Of a DNA stretch of 64,000 bases, positions 45,120-54,647 are shown piece after piece (position 1 is the first letter of the stretch; every line of letters starts with the position of its first letter). Location of the stretch: assembly GCF_900111965.1 (NCBI RefSeq), contig NZ_FOJT01000003.1, positions 372,001-436,000 of the forward strand. The letters are read 5' to 3'. This stretch comes from Flavobacterium swingsii. GTDB lineage: Bacteria > Bacteroidota > Bacteroidia > Flavobacteriales > Flavobacteriaceae. The notes beneath the pieces are model-generated. The model was given only the letters and a program-made list of their open reading frames with translations. It was not told the origin of the DNA and searched no databases. The position numbers were made by a program, and so were the translations under genes.

Positions 45120-47940
45120 AACGTAAATCCATGATTATTTTTACTTCCGTTCCTGCCGATTGTTTATTCGAGTCAAGAATTTCATTGGTTTCAACCGAAA
45201 TTTCGCATTCATTTCTGTTAATGATTTCTAAACGTTCTAAAGTAGCTTTTGTAGCAAAAGAAGTGTTTTTTGAAGTGTTTTTCAGGTTAATTTTAGTTGC
45301 TTTTTCTATCCCAATTCCGTTGTCTTTTATGCTGATTTTTAGTCGATTATTTTCAACATTAAAATCAATATGCAATCTTTTTGGTCCTAATTTATGCGCC
45401 AATCCATGAATGATAGCGTTTTCGATGTAGGGTTGCAATAACATTGTAGGAATGGTAATTTGTGAAATATTTTTTTGATTCATTTCTATTTGAAAATCAA
45501 AATCAGAAAGACGCACTTTTTGTAAATCAAGATATAAGGTTTGCATACGAAGTTCATCTTCAATGGTAATCCAGTTTTTATCGGTCATTTCCAGAATCAT
45601 TCGAGTAAGCCTCGAAAATTTGTTCAAATAATTGGTCGCCTCTTCGGTTTCGTTAGTCGTAATATAGGATTGAATAGTGTTAAGCGCATTAAAGAAAAAA
45701 TGCGGATTCATTTGTGCTTTGATCAATTTGACTCTGCTTTCGCTCAAATAATTTTCAAGTTTTAGTTTGTCAATAATTAAATTGTTTTTTGTGGTTATTT
45801 GTTTTAATCGGTTGTAATATATCGCAATAATTAGTGCTGTAATTAGTAATGAAAGCAAGATATAAAACCAAATTTTCTCCCAAAACGGAAGTTGGATTTC
45901 AAAGTTTACTTTTTGTAAAATATAACCGTTTTTTTGATTACTAAATTCAATTTGGTATTGATTGGGAGATAATGAAGAAAGTTGAAGGATGTTTCCGTTA
46001 TTCAAAATTTCTTTCCAAGATTCGTTATTGATTCTATAAAAAACACTATTTGTTTTTGTATAATCAATCATAGCAACTTGTAGCCTTATGTCGTTTTGAT
46101 TATAGCGAAGTTTTGATTTCTCTTTATTTGTAAAATCTTCGTTGTTTACCCAAATTTTTTCTAAATATAACGGACTTTTATTTTGATTTGGTTTTGTATT
46201 GTTTTTGTTAAAACGAATAATATTTTGCTTACTTAAAACATAAAAATAGTTTTCGTCTATTTGTAAATCTTGTATTTTTTCGGTAATTTTTATTGTCTCT
46301 ATTTTTTGTGCAACATTGTTTTTCAATACATAAATGGCATTTTTTGTGCCTAGATAAATGTTGTTTTTGATACTTTTGAAAAAGGTTATATTTTCCAATC
46401 CTGTTTTTATGAATTCAAATTTACCATTACTATAGTGGTATAATTTATCGTCATCGGTTAGAATATAAATACGATTATTTGCTTTTTTGATACTTCTAAA
46501 GCCCGTTTTTTTGTCATCAAGTTTTAGTTCTAGCAAACGATTGTTTTTATAACTAAACAATCCCATATTAGTCAGAAATAAGGCTTCGTTATCTACGAGA
46601 TTCCAAATCGCCGATTTCCCTCGAATATTATCTTTTAAATGATAATGTTTGTCTATGTATTGAAAGTTACCTACTTCGCTTTTTGCGATGGCATTCCCAA
46701 TGTTTACAAATCCTATAAAACCAGAGACCGCAATAATAGCTTCGTTTTTAGTAACAAAATCTATCGATTTTAGTGCGTATGTTTCATGGGCTAAAACTTC
46801 AAAATTTTTATTGGTTTTGTGCATGCCATCGGCTGCGATAAAATTGAATTTTGGATGAGTATTGTTGATATATAGAATTTGGTTTTTGCATTTCAGTGGC
46901 AATTCTTTTAAACTTCTAAAATCATTTGAAATGGAATAGATTCTTCCGTTTTCTGAACCAATAAATAATTTTGAATTTTCTGCCGAAAGTAATAATGGTT
47001 TTATTTCTTTCTGGTCACTTTGAATTTCGCTAAAATCAGAAAACCGAAGCACACCATCGTTCAATGTGCCAATCCAGTATTTTTTCTCGTTGTCGATATA
47101 AAAAGAAGTAATACTAAAATTCTCAAAATAGGGCTTGTTGTTTAATTCCTTTCCGTTTTTATCCAATACAAAAAGTCCTTTATTGGTACAAATCCAAAAT
47201 TTATTTTGCAAAAAGTATAAGTTTTGAATGGTTTGGCTGCTATTAAATTCAAATAATGGAATTGCTTTTCCATTCTCGATTTTATACATTTTTTTATTTG
47301 TATTACTTTTGTCTGTGCAATATATCGGGTTGGAAGTGGTAAATATGGGAGCTACTAAAGGAACCGTTAAACGATTTGAACTGCTAGAAAGAGTCTTTTT
47401 GTTTAGGGTGATTGTTTTTAGAGATGGGTCAAAAAACCTAGTTTTATCACCTACAGTTTCTATAAAGCAAGTTCTGAAATCAGGCAGATTTTGTTTCTTA
47501 ATTATTTTAAAAGTTTTTAAATCAAGAATTTCGTAGCCTTTTTGTGTGCAATAAATAAGTTGGTTTTTGTAGATAGAATAGTTTATAAAACCCATGGGAT
47601 TTCCTTGGTTTATTTTATAAACAGAATCGTTTTGAACGTAATTTATATAACCATCAAAATTTTCGTACCAAATACGTCCGAAATTATCTTTTTTCAAAAA
47701 AGAGCCGCTTTTACCACTTTTATTTTGTGATTTGAATTCCTTAAAATTTCGCCCGTCAAATCGAGAAACACCTTCATCGGTGGCAAACCAAATAAATCCT
47801 TTCTCGTCTTGCATAATATCATACACACTATTGGAAGGTAAACCCTCGGTAATAGTTATTTTTTGATGAAAAATTTCTTGCGAATGTGCAACGAAAAATG
47901 TTCCAATCAGAAAAAAGAATATGGTTATTTGTTTTTTCAA
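45112..47940 (-). CDS. Reg_prop sensor histidine kinase, LytS-like
   Basis: About 942 residues from a TTG start at 47940. This start gives a clean signal peptide (MKKQITIFFFLIGTFFVAHS); the longer frame to 47985 would put 15 residues encoded by the shared upstream block in front of it. Order: periplasmic propeller region with Reg_prop repeats (GLPSNSVYDIMQDEKGFIWF, DEGVSRFDG), a Y_Y_Y domain, one membrane segment (PFWEKIWFYILLSLLITALI), a coiled linker, a His_kinase domain with the phospho-acceptor His in AQMNPHFFFNALN, and an HATPase domain (PYIENAIIHG, DNGIGIE). Ligand unknown; probably an extracellular or periplasmic saccharide or similar. Confidence 0.9.
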   Translation of the reverse strand: MKKQITIFFFLIGTFFVAHSQEIFHQKITITEGLPSNSVYDIMQDEKGFIWFATDEGVSRFDGRNFKEFKSQNKSGKSGSFLKKDNFGRIWYENFDGYINYVQNDSVYKINQGNPMGFINYSIYKNQLIYCTQKGYEILDLKTFKIIKKQNLPDFRTCFIETVGDKTRFFDPSLKTITLNKKTLSSSSNRLTVPLVAPIFTTSNPIYCTDKSNTNKKMYKIENGKAIPLFEFNSSQTIQNLYFLQNKFWICTNKGLFVLDKNGKELNNKPYFENFSITSFYIDNEKKYWIGTLNDGVLRFSDFSEIQSDQKEIKPLLLSAENSKLFIGSENGRIYSISNDFRSLKELPLKCKNQILYINNTHPKFNFIAADGMHKTNKNFEVLAHETYALKSIDFVTKNEAIIAVSGFIGFVNIGNAIAKSEVGNFQYIDKHYHLKDNIRGKSAIWNLVDNEALFLTNMGLFSYKNNRLLELKLDDKKTGFRSIKKANNRIYILTDDDKLYHYSNGKFEFIKTGLENITFFKSIKNNIYLGTKNAIYVLKNNVAQKIETIKITEKIQDLQIDENYFYVLSKQNIIRFNKNNTKPNQNKSPLYLEKIWVNNEDFTNKEKSKLRYNQNDIRLQVAMIDYTKTNSVFYRINNESWKEILNNGNILQLSSLSPNQYQIEFSNQKNGYILQKVNFEIQLPFWEKIWFYILLSLLITALIIAIYYNRLKQITTKNNLIIDKLKLENYLSESRVKLIKAQMNPHFFFNALNTIQSYITTNETEEATNYLNKFSRLTRMILEMTDKNWITIEDELRMQTLYLDLQKVRLSDFDFQIEMNQKNISQITIPTMLLQPYIENAIIHGLAHKLGPKRLHIDFNVENNRLKISIKDNGIGIEKATKINLKNTSKNTSFATKATLERLEIINRNECEISVETNEILDSNKQSAGTEVKIIMDLRYE

Positions 47941-47996
47941 AATTCCAAAATTAAATCTTGGTAAAAGTACCACAATCGAAAACAATAAAAAAGTGT

Positions 47997-48028
47997 GTTC
48001 TCAAACTCAAAATGGCAGTTCTCAAACT
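47997..48028. promoter_or_regulatory. Candidate LytTR operator, copy 1
   Basis: GTTCTCAAACT at 47997 and again at 48018: two 11-bp direct repeats exactly 21 bp apart, i.e. two helical turns, as LytTR regulators need. It lies between the sensor kinase gene and the secreted protein gene. Promoter-like TTTG and TAGTTTTG (48056-48063) follow on the plus strand. Confidence 0.7.
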
Positions 48029-48091
48029 GGCTCTATTTTGCTTTAATGGTTATACTAGTTTTGCCTTATAAATTTTTAAAAACAATATATT

Positions 48092-50236
48092 ATGAAAACA
48101 CGTTTACTATTATTTATGTTTATGGCATTTTCTTTTGCTAAGGCGCAAACAATTTCTACTAGGGCTGGATCTACCTCAGGATATGTAGAGGGAACAGGAA
48201 CTGCTGCTCTATTTAATCGTCCGTCCGGAATCGCAATAGACGGAGGTAGTGCCGTGGTTGTTACAGATCAGAACAATAATAGGGTTAGAAAAATATATTC
48301 TGACAATTCAACTGGCTTTTGGGCAGGAAGCTCCACAAGTGGTGCAATTATAAATGGTACTGGTGCAGCAGCAAGATTTAATAGTCTGACGGGTGTTGCT
48401 CGGGATGGTTTTAATAATGCTTACGTTTGCGATTCTGGAAATCATGCCATACGAAAAATAACATCTGCTGGGGTTGTTACAACTTTTGCAGGAGGAACAT
48501 TGGGAACCGCAGATGGAACTGGAACCGCAGCACAATTTCAAAATCCACAAGGTTTAGCAATTGATGCGTCTGGAAATTTATATGTTTCAGATACTAATAA
48601 TCATAGAATTAGAAAAATCACTCCTGCGGGTGTTGTTACCACTTTAGCTGGAAGCACAAATGGTTTTGTAAATGGAACAGGAACGGCAGCACAATTTAGT
48701 TATCCTTTTGGAATTGCCGTTGATGCTTCTGGAAATGTATTTGTAGGTGAAAACTGTAGAATTAGAAAAATAACACCAGCTGGTGTAGTAACAACTTTTG
48801 CAGGCAGTACAATTGGTTATTTAGATGGTAATGGAACAGCCGCTCAATTTAACAATGGTATATTAGGAATTACTATTGGTAGTTCAGGTGATTTATACGT
48901 GGCTGATTCGTACAATTACAGAATTAGAAAAATTACTTCAGCAGGTGTTGTTACTACCTATGCTGGTTTAGGTTATTCAGGAACTACTGATGGTGATGTT
49001 TCTGTTGCAAGTTTTAATGTGATAACAGGGATAGCTATAAATACTACTAATAATACTTTGTATATTGTTGATCATTTCAATAATAGAATTAGAGCAATAG
49101 CTCCTTCGTTAAAACCAGACATTTTGTCTCCAACTGTTTTCCCAAACCCAAATTATGCTACGATTAAATTTTCTTTAAATGCAAAAAACTTTGCTACGAC
49201 TTCTGTTGTAAAATATGGATTAGCTTCTAATAGTTTAATATCTCAAGTAACTGGATTTAACGCAACGGGTACTTCTAATGTAAATGGTAATGTTATATTA
49301 CCAGCTTTAAATCCAGGCACAACCTATTATTATCAAATAGAAGCAACTAATTCTCAAGGAACAACGGTTAATAGTATTGGAAGTTTTGTTACTCCTATTG
49401 TGACGCCACCAATTGCAGAATATACTTTTAACAATACCTATAATAATATAAACGGAAATACTGGCTTTGTGAATACAGGTGCTACTTCATTTATTACCGA
49501 TAGAAATGGTGTCGCAAATAATGCTTTGCAAATCACGGGAGGTGCGGGTACCCAAGCTGGAATTACAGCTCCTTTAGGAAATGCAAGCAGAACAGTTTCG
49601 TTATGGTATAGAGTAAACGTATTATCAAGTACAAGTGGTTTGTTTTATTACGGAACAGGTGCTAACGGTATCTTTGGTTCATATATTACTATGTTTGGGG
49701 CTAATGCTTATCATACTTTTCAAAATGGGCAAAGTGATTATATTTCTACTGCCTTATATTCTGCAAATAATTGGAGACACTTAGTAATTACATACGACGG
49801 AATAAATGTTAGTATATATGTAAATGGTGCTTTTATAGGAAATAGTCCGTATAATTTAGCAACAACAGCATCAAATTTTGTATTGGGTTCTAGTAACATA
49901 TCAGCTACTCTTGCGATCGACGATTTGAAAATTTTTAATTATGTTTTACCAACAAACGACATTACAAGTTTATATGTGTATAACACTTTATCATCTCCTG
50001 ATTTCTCACAAAATAATTTAAAAGTTGCAGTATATCCAAACCCAGTTAGTGATATTCTAAACATCGAAACCGAAACCGAAATCAAATCCGTAGAAATATA
50101 CAATTTACAAGGGCAAAAAATAAAAACTGCTTTATCGAAACAAATTAACGTTTCCGATTTGGCAAGTGGTATTTATATGGTTCGTATTGAAGACACAAAC
50201 AATGCGGTAGAAACTAAAAAAATAGTGAAACAATAA
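48092..50236 (+). CDS. T9SS-secreted protein with NHL repeats, Fn3-like and LamG domains
   Basis: 714 residues. Signal peptide MKTRLLLFMFMAFSFAKAQ (1-19), about five NHL-type propeller blades (about 20-330; repeated GTAAQF, LAIDASGNLYVSDTNNHRIRK-type and ITPAGVVTT-type strings), a fibronectin-like domain (about 345-440), a LamG/concanavalin-like domain (about 450-630), and a type A T9SS sorting domain (about 640-714; YPNPVSDILNIE to KKIVKQ). The LamG part and both ends are homologous to the next gene. Secreted to the cell surface or medium. Probably controlled by the adjacent LytTR system. Confidence 0.9.
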   Translation: MKTRLLLFMFMAFSFAKAQTISTRAGSTSGYVEGTGTAALFNRPSGIAIDGGSAVVVTDQNNNRVRKIYSDNSTGFWAGSSTSGAIINGTGAAARFNSLTGVARDGFNNAYVCDSGNHAIRKITSAGVVTTFAGGTLGTADGTGTAAQFQNPQGLAIDASGNLYVSDTNNHRIRKITPAGVVTTLAGSTNGFVNGTGTAAQFSYPFGIAVDASGNVFVGENCRIRKITPAGVVTTFAGSTIGYLDGNGTAAQFNNGILGITIGSSGDLYVADSYNYRIRKITSAGVVTTYAGLGYSGTTDGDVSVASFNVITGIAINTTNNTLYIVDHFNNRIRAIAPSLKPDILSPTVFPNPNYATIKFSLNAKNFATTSVVKYGLASNSLISQVTGFNATGTSNVNGNVILPALNPGTTYYYQIEATNSQGTTVNSIGSFVTPIVTPPIAEYTFNNTYNNINGNTGFVNTGATSFITDRNGVANNALQITGGAGTQAGITAPLGNASRTVSLWYRVNVLSSTSGLFYYGTGANGIFGSYITMFGANAYHTFQNGQSDYISTALYSANNWRHLVITYDGINVSIYVNGAFIGNSPYNLATTASNFVLGSSNISATLAIDDLKIFNYVLPTNDITSLYVYNTLSSPDFSQNNLKVAVYPNPVSDILNIETETEIKSVEIYNLQGQKIKTALSKQINVSDLASGIYMVRIEDTNNAVETKKIVKQ

Positions 50237-50254
50237 ATTTTCTATAATTTTTTT

Positions 50255-50297
50255 AAAGTGTATGTCAAATGTTTTTTGATGTACACTTTTTTATTTT
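50255..50297 (+). terminator. Terminator after first T9SS protein gene
   Basis: AAAGTGTA (50255-50262) pairs with TACACTTT (50282-50289), with additional TCAAA/TTTGA inside and a T-run after. The remaining intergenic DNA to 50449 is mostly the duplicated upstream block. Confidence 0.75.
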
Positions 50298-50357
50298 TTA
50301 ATCAATTTTATTTTAATCATTGTAAAAGTACCACAATCGAAAACAATAAAAAAACGT

Positions 50358-50389
50358 GTTCTCAAACTCAAAACGGCAGTTCTCAAACT
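50358..50389. promoter_or_regulatory. Candidate LytTR operator, copy 2
   Basis: GTTCTCAAACT at 50358 and 50379, again 21 bp apart. The whole block 50322-50424 resembles 47962-48063 closely: AAAAGTACCACAATCG, the two repeats with a GGCA centre, and a TAGTTTTG box (50417-50424). Confidence 0.72.
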
Positions 50390-50449
50390 GGCTCGATTTT
50401 GCTTTACTGATTCTCATAGTTTTGCTTCATAATCTTAAAAAACTTTATT

Positions 50450-53110
50450 ATGAAAACACGCTTACTATTATTTATGTTATTGGCTTTCTCGCATGCAAAT
50501 TCGCAAGTTACAGCAGGTCTTATTCAACAATTCAAGTTTGATAATTCGTATGCTAATGTGGCAGGAACAACTTCCTTTTCTGCAACCTCATTTGATTTTG
50601 ACAGAAGTGGACATCCCAATTCGGCAGTACGAATGACGTATGCTTTACAATCGCAAGCTACAATTCCAGGGTTGCCATACGGAAATGCTGCCAGAACGAT
50701 TTCGTTTTGGGTTAAATCGATAGCAGATGCTGGGTTAAATTATGGACCTGTTTTTAGTTATGGTACAGGTACAACTGGAAATGCGTTTGGTGGTGGAGTT
50801 AGTACCGACAGAACAATGATGGTGTCTCATAATGATGATTATACACTTATAATGGGCGGAAATCCAAATACATTAAATGTATGGTATCATTTTGTAATGA
50901 CTTATGATGGAACAACTGCTAAAATGTACAGAAACGGACAGTTAATGGGTTCAATGGCAAAATCATGGAACACTATTAATAATTCAGATATTTTTAAATT
51001 AGGTGTTGGTACAGGAGGTCAGCAATGGTTTAATGGATTGATTGATGACTTAAGAGTATACGATAGAGCTGTAACAGATGCTGAAGCATTACAAATTTAT
51101 AATGAGCCTAGTACTAGATCAATTGGACTTATAAAATCGTTTTCATTCAACAATTCGCCAGCAGATGACACTAATACTGTAAGCTTTACAACTAGTAATG
51201 CTTCTTTCCCTATTACATATACTGCGAGTAGAAATGCTGCTGGTCAAGCAATGGTAACCACGGCTTCTGCAACTAGAACTTGTACTATTCCTAATTTACC
51301 TTTAGGAAAAACAGATAGAACCATTTCGTTTTGGTGTAACCATTCTACTTTTAGTCCCATAACTTCCTTTGCTTCTTTTGGTTACGGGGCTAGTAGTCAA
51401 TACAATACGTTTGGATTTTATCTTGGATCGTCAAGTGTTAACTTTCAAGGTTTTTCATACGATCAGCCTTTTACAACAGGAGCTATAGCACCATTTACAT
51501 GGTATTTTATTGCAGTAGTTTTTGAAAATGACAATGCTAAAATTTTTATCAACGGTCAATATTTTGGGCCAGTTGCAAGACCATTACTGAATACTACATT
51601 AACATCATTTAGAATTGGTGCTTTTGAAGGAGCAGTTGACGATTTAAAAATCTACGATCGTGCCTTGTCTCACCCTGAAATTTTAGGTTTGTATAGTAAA
51701 CCAGCGGTTACTGTTACAACTTATCCTACTACTCATAATAGCGCAACTATAAATTATACAATGTCTGATTTTGGACTAAACACAACATCTTTAGTTAGAT
51801 ATGGGCTTTCAAGTGGCAATTTATCAAGTCAAGCAACAGGAACATCTACTACTGGAAATGGAACGGTGAATGGTTCTGCAAACTTATCAGGACTTTTACC
51901 AAACACCACGTATTATTTTCAAGTAGAAGCAACAAATTCATCAGGAACAACAACAAGCCCTATATTGAGTTTCACAACACAATCACAAGCTCCTGGAATT
52001 TATAGTGTAGCCGCTTCTTCCATTACAACAAACTCAGCATCTATAGATTATTCTGCTTGGGATAAAGGTTTAGCAACTACAACGGTTGTAAAATATGGCT
52101 TATCAAGTGGAAATTTAACCAATCAAGTTACTGGATTTTCAGTTTCTGGAGATACTACTATCTCAGGTAATGTAAGTTTAACAGGTTTAACTCCTGCAAC
52201 TACTTATTATTATCAAGTGGAAGCAACAAATACCGCAGGAGTTTCTACAAGTACAGAGGCAAGTTTCAATACATTAGCTTTGCCATCACAAATAGCAAAT
52301 TATCCTTTTAATAACTCATTAAATAATGCTGGAGGAACAAATCCGTTTTCAGCACCCAATACAACTTTTGTTGCCGATAGAAATAGCCAAGTAACATCTG
52401 CTGTTAGAATAGGAAGTACAACAACTCCTTCAACTGCAACAATTCCAAACTTACCAATTGGCACTACAGAAAGAACGATTTCTTTTTGGCATAAAAAACC
52501 AACACATGCCACCGCTATTGGATTATTTGCTTATGGAACTGGTGGAAGTTTGCAAACTTTTGGGATATATTTATTAGCAAATGGAAATTATGTGTTTCAA
52601 GGTTCGGTAACGGATGTAGCATTTACAGGATCTGCAACTGCGGCCAATACTTGGATTAACACTGTTGTAACTTATAAAAGTGGCGTTGTAAAATTATATA
52701 ACAATGGTGTTTTTGTAGGTAGTACAAATTTAAATCTTAATACGGGTAGCTCTACTTTCAGACTTGGAGGAAATCAAGCCATCGTTGAATTTGATGACTT
52801 ACAATTTTATAACTACGAATTGAGTGCATCTCAAGTAGGCGAATTGCACAACAACAACGTTTTAGCATCATCTAACTTTTCTCAAAACAACCTAAAAGTT
52901 GCATTTTATCCAAACCCAGTTCGTGATATTCTAAACATTGAAACCGATACTGAAATCAAATCGGTAGAAGTTTATAATTTACAAGGGCAAAAAGTTTTTT
53001 ATTCAAATCAAAAACAAGTTAATATTTCAGATTTGGCAAGCGGTATTTATATGATTCGTATTGAAGACACAAACAATGCGGTAGAAACGAAGCGGATTGT
53101 GAAAGAATAG
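50450..53110 (+). CDS. T9SS-secreted protein with three LamG and two Fn3-like domains
   Basis: 886 residues. Signal peptide MKTRLLLFMLLAFSHANSQ. LamG-like domains at about 22-222, 228-425 and 612-800 (each with ERTISFW- or ARTISFW-type, WYHFV/TYDG-type and DDLRVYD-type strings). Two Fn3-like modules lie between them (about 430-610; GLSSGNL repeated). T9SS sorting domain at about 812-886 (FYPNPVRDILNIE). Shares N- and C-termini and one LamG with the preceding gene, so the two arose by duplication. Confidence 0.9.
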   Translation: MKTRLLLFMLLAFSHANSQVTAGLIQQFKFDNSYANVAGTTSFSATSFDFDRSGHPNSAVRMTYALQSQATIPGLPYGNAARTISFWVKSIADAGLNYGPVFSYGTGTTGNAFGGGVSTDRTMMVSHNDDYTLIMGGNPNTLNVWYHFVMTYDGTTAKMYRNGQLMGSMAKSWNTINNSDIFKLGVGTGGQQWFNGLIDDLRVYDRAVTDAEALQIYNEPSTRSIGLIKSFSFNNSPADDTNTVSFTTSNASFPITYTASRNAAGQAMVTTASATRTCTIPNLPLGKTDRTISFWCNHSTFSPITSFASFGYGASSQYNTFGFYLGSSSVNFQGFSYDQPFTTGAIAPFTWYFIAVVFENDNAKIFINGQYFGPVARPLLNTTLTSFRIGAFEGAVDDLKIYDRALSHPEILGLYSKPAVTVTTYPTTHNSATINYTMSDFGLNTTSLVRYGLSSGNLSSQATGTSTTGNGTVNGSANLSGLLPNTTYYFQVEATNSSGTTTSPILSFTTQSQAPGIYSVAASSITTNSASIDYSAWDKGLATTTVVKYGLSSGNLTNQVTGFSVSGDTTISGNVSLTGLTPATTYYYQVEATNTAGVSTSTEASFNTLALPSQIANYPFNNSLNNAGGTNPFSAPNTTFVADRNSQVTSAVRIGSTTTPSTATIPNLPIGTTERTISFWHKKPTHATAIGLFAYGTGGSLQTFGIYLLANGNYVFQGSVTDVAFTGSATAANTWINTVVTYKSGVVKLYNNGVFVGSTNLNLNTGSSTFRLGGNQAIVEFDDLQFYNYELSASQVGELHNNNVLASSNFSQNNLKVAFYPNPVRDILNIETDTEIKSVEVYNLQGQKVFYSNQKQVNISDLASGIYMIRIEDTNNAVETKRIVKE

Positions 53111-53128
53111 ATTTTTTAGAATAGAAGT

Positions 53129-53193
53129 ATAGGCGTTGTCAAGTAAATCAAGTGTTTTTAAAAATAAAACCTAATTTACTTGACAACGCCTAT
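53129..53193. repeat. Perfect 20-bp inverted repeat before queA
   Basis: 53129-53148 (ATAGGCGTTGTCAAGTAAAT) is the exact reverse complement of 53174-53193, with a 25-nt AT-rich centre. No T-run follows. The right arm includes the TTG of the probable queA promoter -33 box. Confidence 0.85.
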
Positions 53194-53211
53194 CTCACAA
53201 TCGTATATTTG
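53180..53211 (+). promoter_or_regulatory. queA promoter
   Basis: TTG (53180-53182) and TATATTTG (53204-53211), 21-nt spacing. The -7 box is framed by AATCGT (53199-53204) and ACGATT (53215-53220). Confidence 0.65.
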
Positions 53212-53275
53212 CACACGATTTAATTTTAGAATTCAAAAAATCTAAAATTCAAATTCAGAACTCTAAAATTTTACT

Positions 53276-54325
53276 ATGAAATTATCTCATTTCCAATTCA
53301 ATTTGCCAGCCGAATTATTAGCTGAATATCCAGCCGAAAACCGTGACGAATCACGATTAATGGTTGTTGATAGACAAAAAGGAACCATCGAACACAAAAT
53401 GTTCAAAGACGTTTTAGAATATTTCGACGAAGGAGATGTTTTGGTTTTAAATAATACTAAAGTTTTCCCAGCACGTTTATACGGAAACAAAGAAAAAACA
53501 GGTGCTCGTATCGAAGTTTTTTTATTAAGAGAGCTAAATGCAGAGCAACGCCTTTGGGATGTTTTGGTCGATCCAGCAAGAAAAATCCGTATCGGAAATA
53601 AATTATATTTTGGCGACGACGACTCGTTAGTAGCCGAAGTTATAGACAATACAACATCAAGAGGAAGAACATTGCGTTTCCTTTATGATGGTTCTTACGA
53701 AGAATTTAGAGCAAAACTTACAGAACTAGGAGAAACTCCAATCCCAAAATATATTTCTCGCGAAGTAACTCCAGAAGATGCAGAGCGTTACCAGACTATT
53801 TATGCAAAAGAAGAAGGCGCAGTAGCGGCTCCAACAGCAGGATTGCACTTCTCTAAACATTTATTGAAACGTTTAGAAATAAAAGGAGTTCAGTTTGCCG
53901 AAGTAACACTTCACGTAGGCTTAGGAACTTTCAATCCAGTAGAAGTAGAAGATTTATCTAAACACAAAATGGATTCTGAGGAGCTAAAAATCACACAAGA
54001 AGCTTGCGATATTGTAAATGCTGCCAAAGTAAGAAAAAGCAGAATTTGTGCCGTAGGAACAACCTCAATGAGAGCAATCGAAAGTTCAGTATCTTCAGCA
54101 AGAACACTAAATCCTTACGATGGTTGGACAAATAAATTTATTTTCCCACCACACGATTTTAGTTTGGCAACCTGTATGATAACCAATTTTCACACACCAA
54201 AATCGACCTTAATGATGATGATATCAGCATTTTGTGGACACGATTTAATGAAAGAAGCCTATGCAGAAGCCATCAAAGAAAAGTATAAATTCTATTCTTA
54301 CGGTGATGCGATGTTAATTATCTAA
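53276..54325 (+). CDS. queA: SAM:tRNA ribosyltransferase-isomerase
   Basis: 349 residues. It forms epoxyqueuosine at the tRNA wobble position, using the ribose of SAM. The family pattern [23 protein letters not shown] (cited in part: [10 protein letters not shown]) opens the protein; [22 protein letters not shown] and the C-terminal [19 protein letters not shown] region are present. Single-gene unit followed by a terminator. Confidence 0.97.
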   Translation: MKLSHFQFNLPAELLAEYPAENRDESRLMVVDRQKGTIEHKMFKDVLEYFDEGDVLVLNNTKVFPARLYGNKEKTGARIEVFLLRELNAEQRLWDVLVDPARKIRIGNKLYFGDDDSLVAEVIDNTTSRGRTLRFLYDGSYEEFRAKLTELGETPIPKYISREVTPEDAERYQTIYAKEEGAVAAPTAGLHFSKHLLKRLEIKGVQFAEVTLHVGLGTFNPVEVEDLSKHKMDSEELKITQEACDIVNAAKVRKSRICAVGTTSMRAIESSVSSARTLNPYDGWTNKFIFPPHDFSLATCMITNFHTPKSTLMMMISAFCGHDLMKEAYAEAIKEKYKFYSYGDAMLII

Positions 54326-54351
54326 AGATAATTTATCTCAGATTTAAATAT

Positions 54352-54380
54352 AAAACCTTTCAGCAATGAAAGGTTTTTTT
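54352..54380 (+). terminator. queA terminator
   Basis: Stem AAAACCTTTCA, loop GCAA, stem TGAAAGGTTTT, then T. Confidence 0.9.
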
Positions 54381-54392
54381 GTATTCCTTTTT

Positions 54393-54610
54393 GTCATACT
54401 GAGCGTAGTCGAAGTATGACGTGACCCGAAAAGGGTCGGGCTATCCGTTCCAATCTTTTGTTCGTGCCTCACAAAAGGATTTCCAATGCTATCCCTCACG
54501 CGGACAGTATTTCAACATTCAAAAGCCAAACTTATATGACCTTAAATGTCTTATATGGTTCAAAAAAAACTTCGTGTATTTCTGTGTCTACTTTGCGCAT
54601 CTTCGTGAAA
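54393..54610 (+). repeat. Mosaic of small repeats upstream of kynU
   Basis: In order: a palindrome GTCATACT-N12-AGTATGAC with GAGCGTAGTCG in the loop (54393-54420); a hairpin GACCC-GAAAA-GGGTC (54423-54437); a shortened copy 5 of the dispersed hairpin element (54438-54498, AATCTTTTG/CAAAAGGATT); a TTATATG duplication (54531-54560); and a CTTTGCGCATCTTCGTGAAA string (54590-54610) related to the one before metH. No gene is supported here; short ORFs read through the repeats. Confidence 0.75.
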
Positions 54611-54647
54611 TATTTTTTCTTATTTTTACAAAATCAAAAACCAAATC

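Noticed and set aside
45131..45765. Plus-strand ORFs opposite the sensor kinase
   Set aside because: They are antisense to a well-supported gene and have no recognisable domain.
47941..47985. Upstream start for the sensor kinase
   Set aside because: This stretch is part of a duplicated upstream block that also occurs, non-coding, at 50322; the signal peptide begins at the TTG at 47940.
47997..50389. CRISPR-like repeat pair (GTTCTCAAACT)
   Set aside because: Only two short repeats per site with 21-bp phasing and no spacers; an operator pair fits better.
53129..53193. Terminator of the second T9SS gene
   Set aside because: The stem is perfect, but the loop is 25 nt and no T-run follows; it is listed as an inverted repeat instead.
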